DNA from: Candidatus Caldipriscus sp. T1.2
Lineage (GTDB): Bacteria > Hydrothermota > Hydrothermia > LBFQ01
DNA length: 6,750 nt
Assembly (NCBI GenBank): GCA_000980735.1
Contig: LBFQ01000048.1
Span: forward strand, 1-6,750
Direction: 5' to 3'
In this document: positions 5,432-6,750 of the stretch, in pieces
Layout: each line of letters opens with the position of its first letter
How positions within the stretch are numbered: the first letter of the stretch is position 1
The notes under the pieces: model-generated
Databases searched by the model: none
Seen by the model: the letters and a program-made list of their open reading frames with translations, nothing else
Told to the model about the DNA's origin: nothing
Translations under genes and position numbers: made by a program

Positions 5432-6427
5432 TTAAGGGCGAACCTTTATGAATCTCCCCCTCCAATAAACTCCCCCCTTGAACTTCACCCAATACCAAGA
5501 CCTTAATGAAACAAAAATGAAAAGGATTGAGCCCACAAGGAGGTGGAATATCGTATAAAATTCCTGATGGTTCCTGAAAGTATAAAATGTATAAAGGTTT
5601 GATAGTAAAAAAACTCCGGATGCAAGCCCGTAATCCCTCACCCCAGCGAAGTATAGGATAAGAAATAAAAAGGCCAAAGCCTCAAAGAGGTGCATAAGTC
5701 CAAAGGTTAAGGGAAGATATATTTTTCCGAAGGATAAAAAGTATAAGTTCTTTGACCATCCGTCCAACATATCCTTAAAGTTATCGTACATCCTGCATTT
5801 TATCCCATAATCCTTTCCATTTCCCAAGAATACCTTAAAACCCGAATACTTAACGTTCCTTGCAAGTTCAACATCTTCTAAGACCTTAGAGATCACCGCT
5901 TTATGCCCGCAAACCTTAAAATAAACTTCTCGTTTTATCATAATAAACTGCCCATTCGCCGCGACCACTTTGCTCTTCGGATCGGAAATTTTTCTTGGTT
6001 CGTAAATTGATGAAAGGAACTTAAAAACGAAGGGTTGTAAACTCGCGGAAAGGGGTGAATCGTTTATCTGCTTTGGACTTATTGATACGAGATCGTAAGA
6101 ATTTAAAATCGGTAGAACCTTTTTGATTGAGCCTTCCTCCAACCTTACATCCGCATCCAAAAATAGTAAAATTTCCCCCCTTGATGCCTTTGCCCCCAAC
6201 CAAAGGGCAAAGTTCTTTCCAACCGCACTCTCACTTTTCTTATCTATCCTTATCACCTTTATCTCACCAAAATTTTTCAAAATTTCTGGTGTCCTATCCG
6301 TTGAACCATCATCCACCGCTATTATCTCGTAATCCTCCCCCGAGGAACTCAGGCTCTTTTTCAAGCTCTCCAAAACCCCAATTAAGTTTTTCTCCTCGTT
6401 CCTGAAAGGTATAATCGCGGAGATCAA
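5432..6427 (-). CDS. Family 2 glycosyltransferase with C-terminal membrane helices (CrtQ-like)
   Basis: This is a 331-residue GT-A fold, inverting, membrane-bound glycosyltransferase that would act on the cytoplasmic face and move sugar from an NDP-sugar to a lipid or lipid-linked acceptor. The start SAIIPFRNEEKNL (3-15) is classic for the family. It is followed by the nucleotide-binding VDDGSTDRTP (38-47), the metal-binding LLFLDADVRL (87-96) and the acceptor-side AANGQFIMIKREVY (156-169) with CGHKAVISKVLEDVELAR (173-190), in which ED (184-185) supplies the catalytic-base region. RMYDNFKDMLDGWSKN (212-227) follows. Three probable membrane helices lie at about 236-263, 265-284 and 290-309, with a basic tail. 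This pattern is closest to the CrtQ/hopanoid-associated GT2 group, so a carotenoid, hopanoid or other lipid acceptor is possible. The start is TTG at 6427: an in-frame TAA lies four codons upstream and no better start exists. No Shine-Dalgarno is visible. It lies 9 nt after the methyltransferase stop. Confidence 0.87.
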   Translation of the reverse strand: MISAIIPFRNEEKNLIGVLESLKKSLSSSGEDYEIIAVDDGSTDRTPEILKNFGEIKVIRIDKKSESAVGKNFALWLGAKASRGEILLFLDADVRLEEGSIKKVLPILNSYDLVSISPKQINDSPLSASLQPFVFKFLSSIYEPRKISDPKSKVVAANGQFIMIKREVYFKVCGHKAVISKVLEDVELARNVKYSGFKVFLGNGKDYGIKCRMYDNFKDMLDGWSKNLYFLSFGKIYLPLTFGLMHLFEALAFLFLILYFAGVRDYGLASGVFLLSNLYTFYTFRNHQEFYTIFHLLVGSILFIFVSLRSWYWVKFKGGVYWRGRFIKVRP

Positions 6428-6436
6428 GGGAAAATT

Positions 6437-6750
6437 TTAAAGGATACCCAAATTTTTCAAGTGAAGTACATCGAACTTACCAAGATACACAAACCTACCC
6501 ACCCTTTCCATCTCCTCTAAAGCACTTCTTAAAAACTCCTCCCTTATATACATCAAAGTATTCTTGCAAATTACCGCATCGAAGGAACAATCTTTAAAAG
6601 GTAATTTTAGCAGATTTCCCAGGACAAAATCGTTCCCCTTGCAGTATTTGAAAGGGACCCTCCACATATTCCCCCATTGAATTAGAAAGTTTTCCCTTGC
6701 TCCGCGCAAGGAAAAGGATGTATATATCCCTCCCCTTGCCATAATCAGGT
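6437..6750 (-). CDS. SAM-dependent methyltransferase, C-terminal part (5' end outside window)
   Basis: This looks like the C-terminal portion of a class I SAM-dependent methyltransferase (Methyltransf_11-like). The frame stays open to the window edge at 6750. An ATG at 6742 exists, but the glycine-rich SAM-binding motif I expected about 50 residues before LPF is absent, so the real start is probably outside. Visible family features are GNDFVLGNLLKLPFKDCSFD, the post-motif region giving the adenine-contacting acidic site and the LPFxDxSFD strand, then AVICKNTLMYI (like the usual VxxxxVLxHI), then a helix EEFLRSALEEMERVGRF. The tail after this is short (YLGKFDVLHLKNLGIL), lacking much of the usual last strands, so the protein may be compact. 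It is upstream of the glycosyltransferase by 9 nt. Together they suggest modification of a glycolipid or polysaccharide precursor, though the substrate cannot be seen. Confidence 0.72.
   Translation of the reverse strand, partial: LIMARGGIYTSFSLRGARENFLIQWGNMWRVPFKYCKGNDFVLGNLLKLPFKDCSFDAVICKNTLMYIREEFLRSALEEMERVGRFVYLGKFDVLHLKNLGIL

Noticed and set aside
6021..6405. Open frames on both strands within the glycosyltransferase
   Set aside because: They are shadows of the glycosyltransferase, which has intact catalytic motifs; their Ser/Pro-rich readings have no domain signal.
1..6750. Mobile element, CRISPR array, tRNA or rRNA
   Set aside because: No transposase or integrase reading, regularly spaced repeats, cloverleaf-like segment or rRNA-like conserved stretch was seen on either strand.

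Overview
The window looks like a chromosomal segment of a Gram-negative (diderm), probably thermophilic bacterium. The evidence is short intergenic gaps, ATGA stop/start overlaps, AGG/ATA/AAA-rich codon use, proteins rich in Lys/Glu/Arg, periplasmic SurA-type chaperones and a cytochrome oxidase gene. I cannot name the lineage. The style would suit an uncultured thermophilic phylum of the Hydrothermae/WOR-3 kind, but that is a guess.

Layout from left to right. (1) 1-266, minus strand: the N-terminal part of cytochrome c oxidase subunit II, cut by the window edge. (2) 325-916, minus: a heavily decayed 6-phosphofructokinase pseudogene. It is readable only as five colinear fragments in shifting frames, with key active-site segments deleted. 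(3) 913-2142 and 2146-2985, minus: two adjacent parvulin/SurA-type foldase genes. The upstream one encodes a membrane-anchored, apparently non-catalytic protein. The downstream one has two parvulin domains, each keeping a different one of the paired histidines. These two genes and the pfk remnant form one tightly packed unit that still has its ATGA overlap. (4) 2986-3049: a 64-bp divergent intergenic region. (5) 3050-4114, plus: an alpha/alpha-toroid protein of a family found in surface-polysaccharide gene clusters. It is the only plus-strand gene and converges, with an 8-bp overlap, on the next unit. (6) 4107-6750, minus: a compact unit, in transcription order a SAM methyltransferase (5' end outside the window), a family-2 glycosyltransferase with C-terminal membrane helices, a stand-alone PUA-like RNA-binding domain protein, and an unrecognised all-helical protein with a His-rich C-terminus.

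The methyltransferase, glycosyltransferase and alpha/alpha-toroid protein suggest cell-envelope glycan or glycolipid work near the outer-membrane-protein folding genes. This is inferred from context only. I found no mobile element, CRISPR array, rRNA or tRNA. The points most worth a second look are the pfk gene decayed by many deletions inside an otherwise intact operon, the complementary loss of histidines in the two-domain parvulin, and several SD-less starts preceded at 6-9 nt by a -10-like hexamer.
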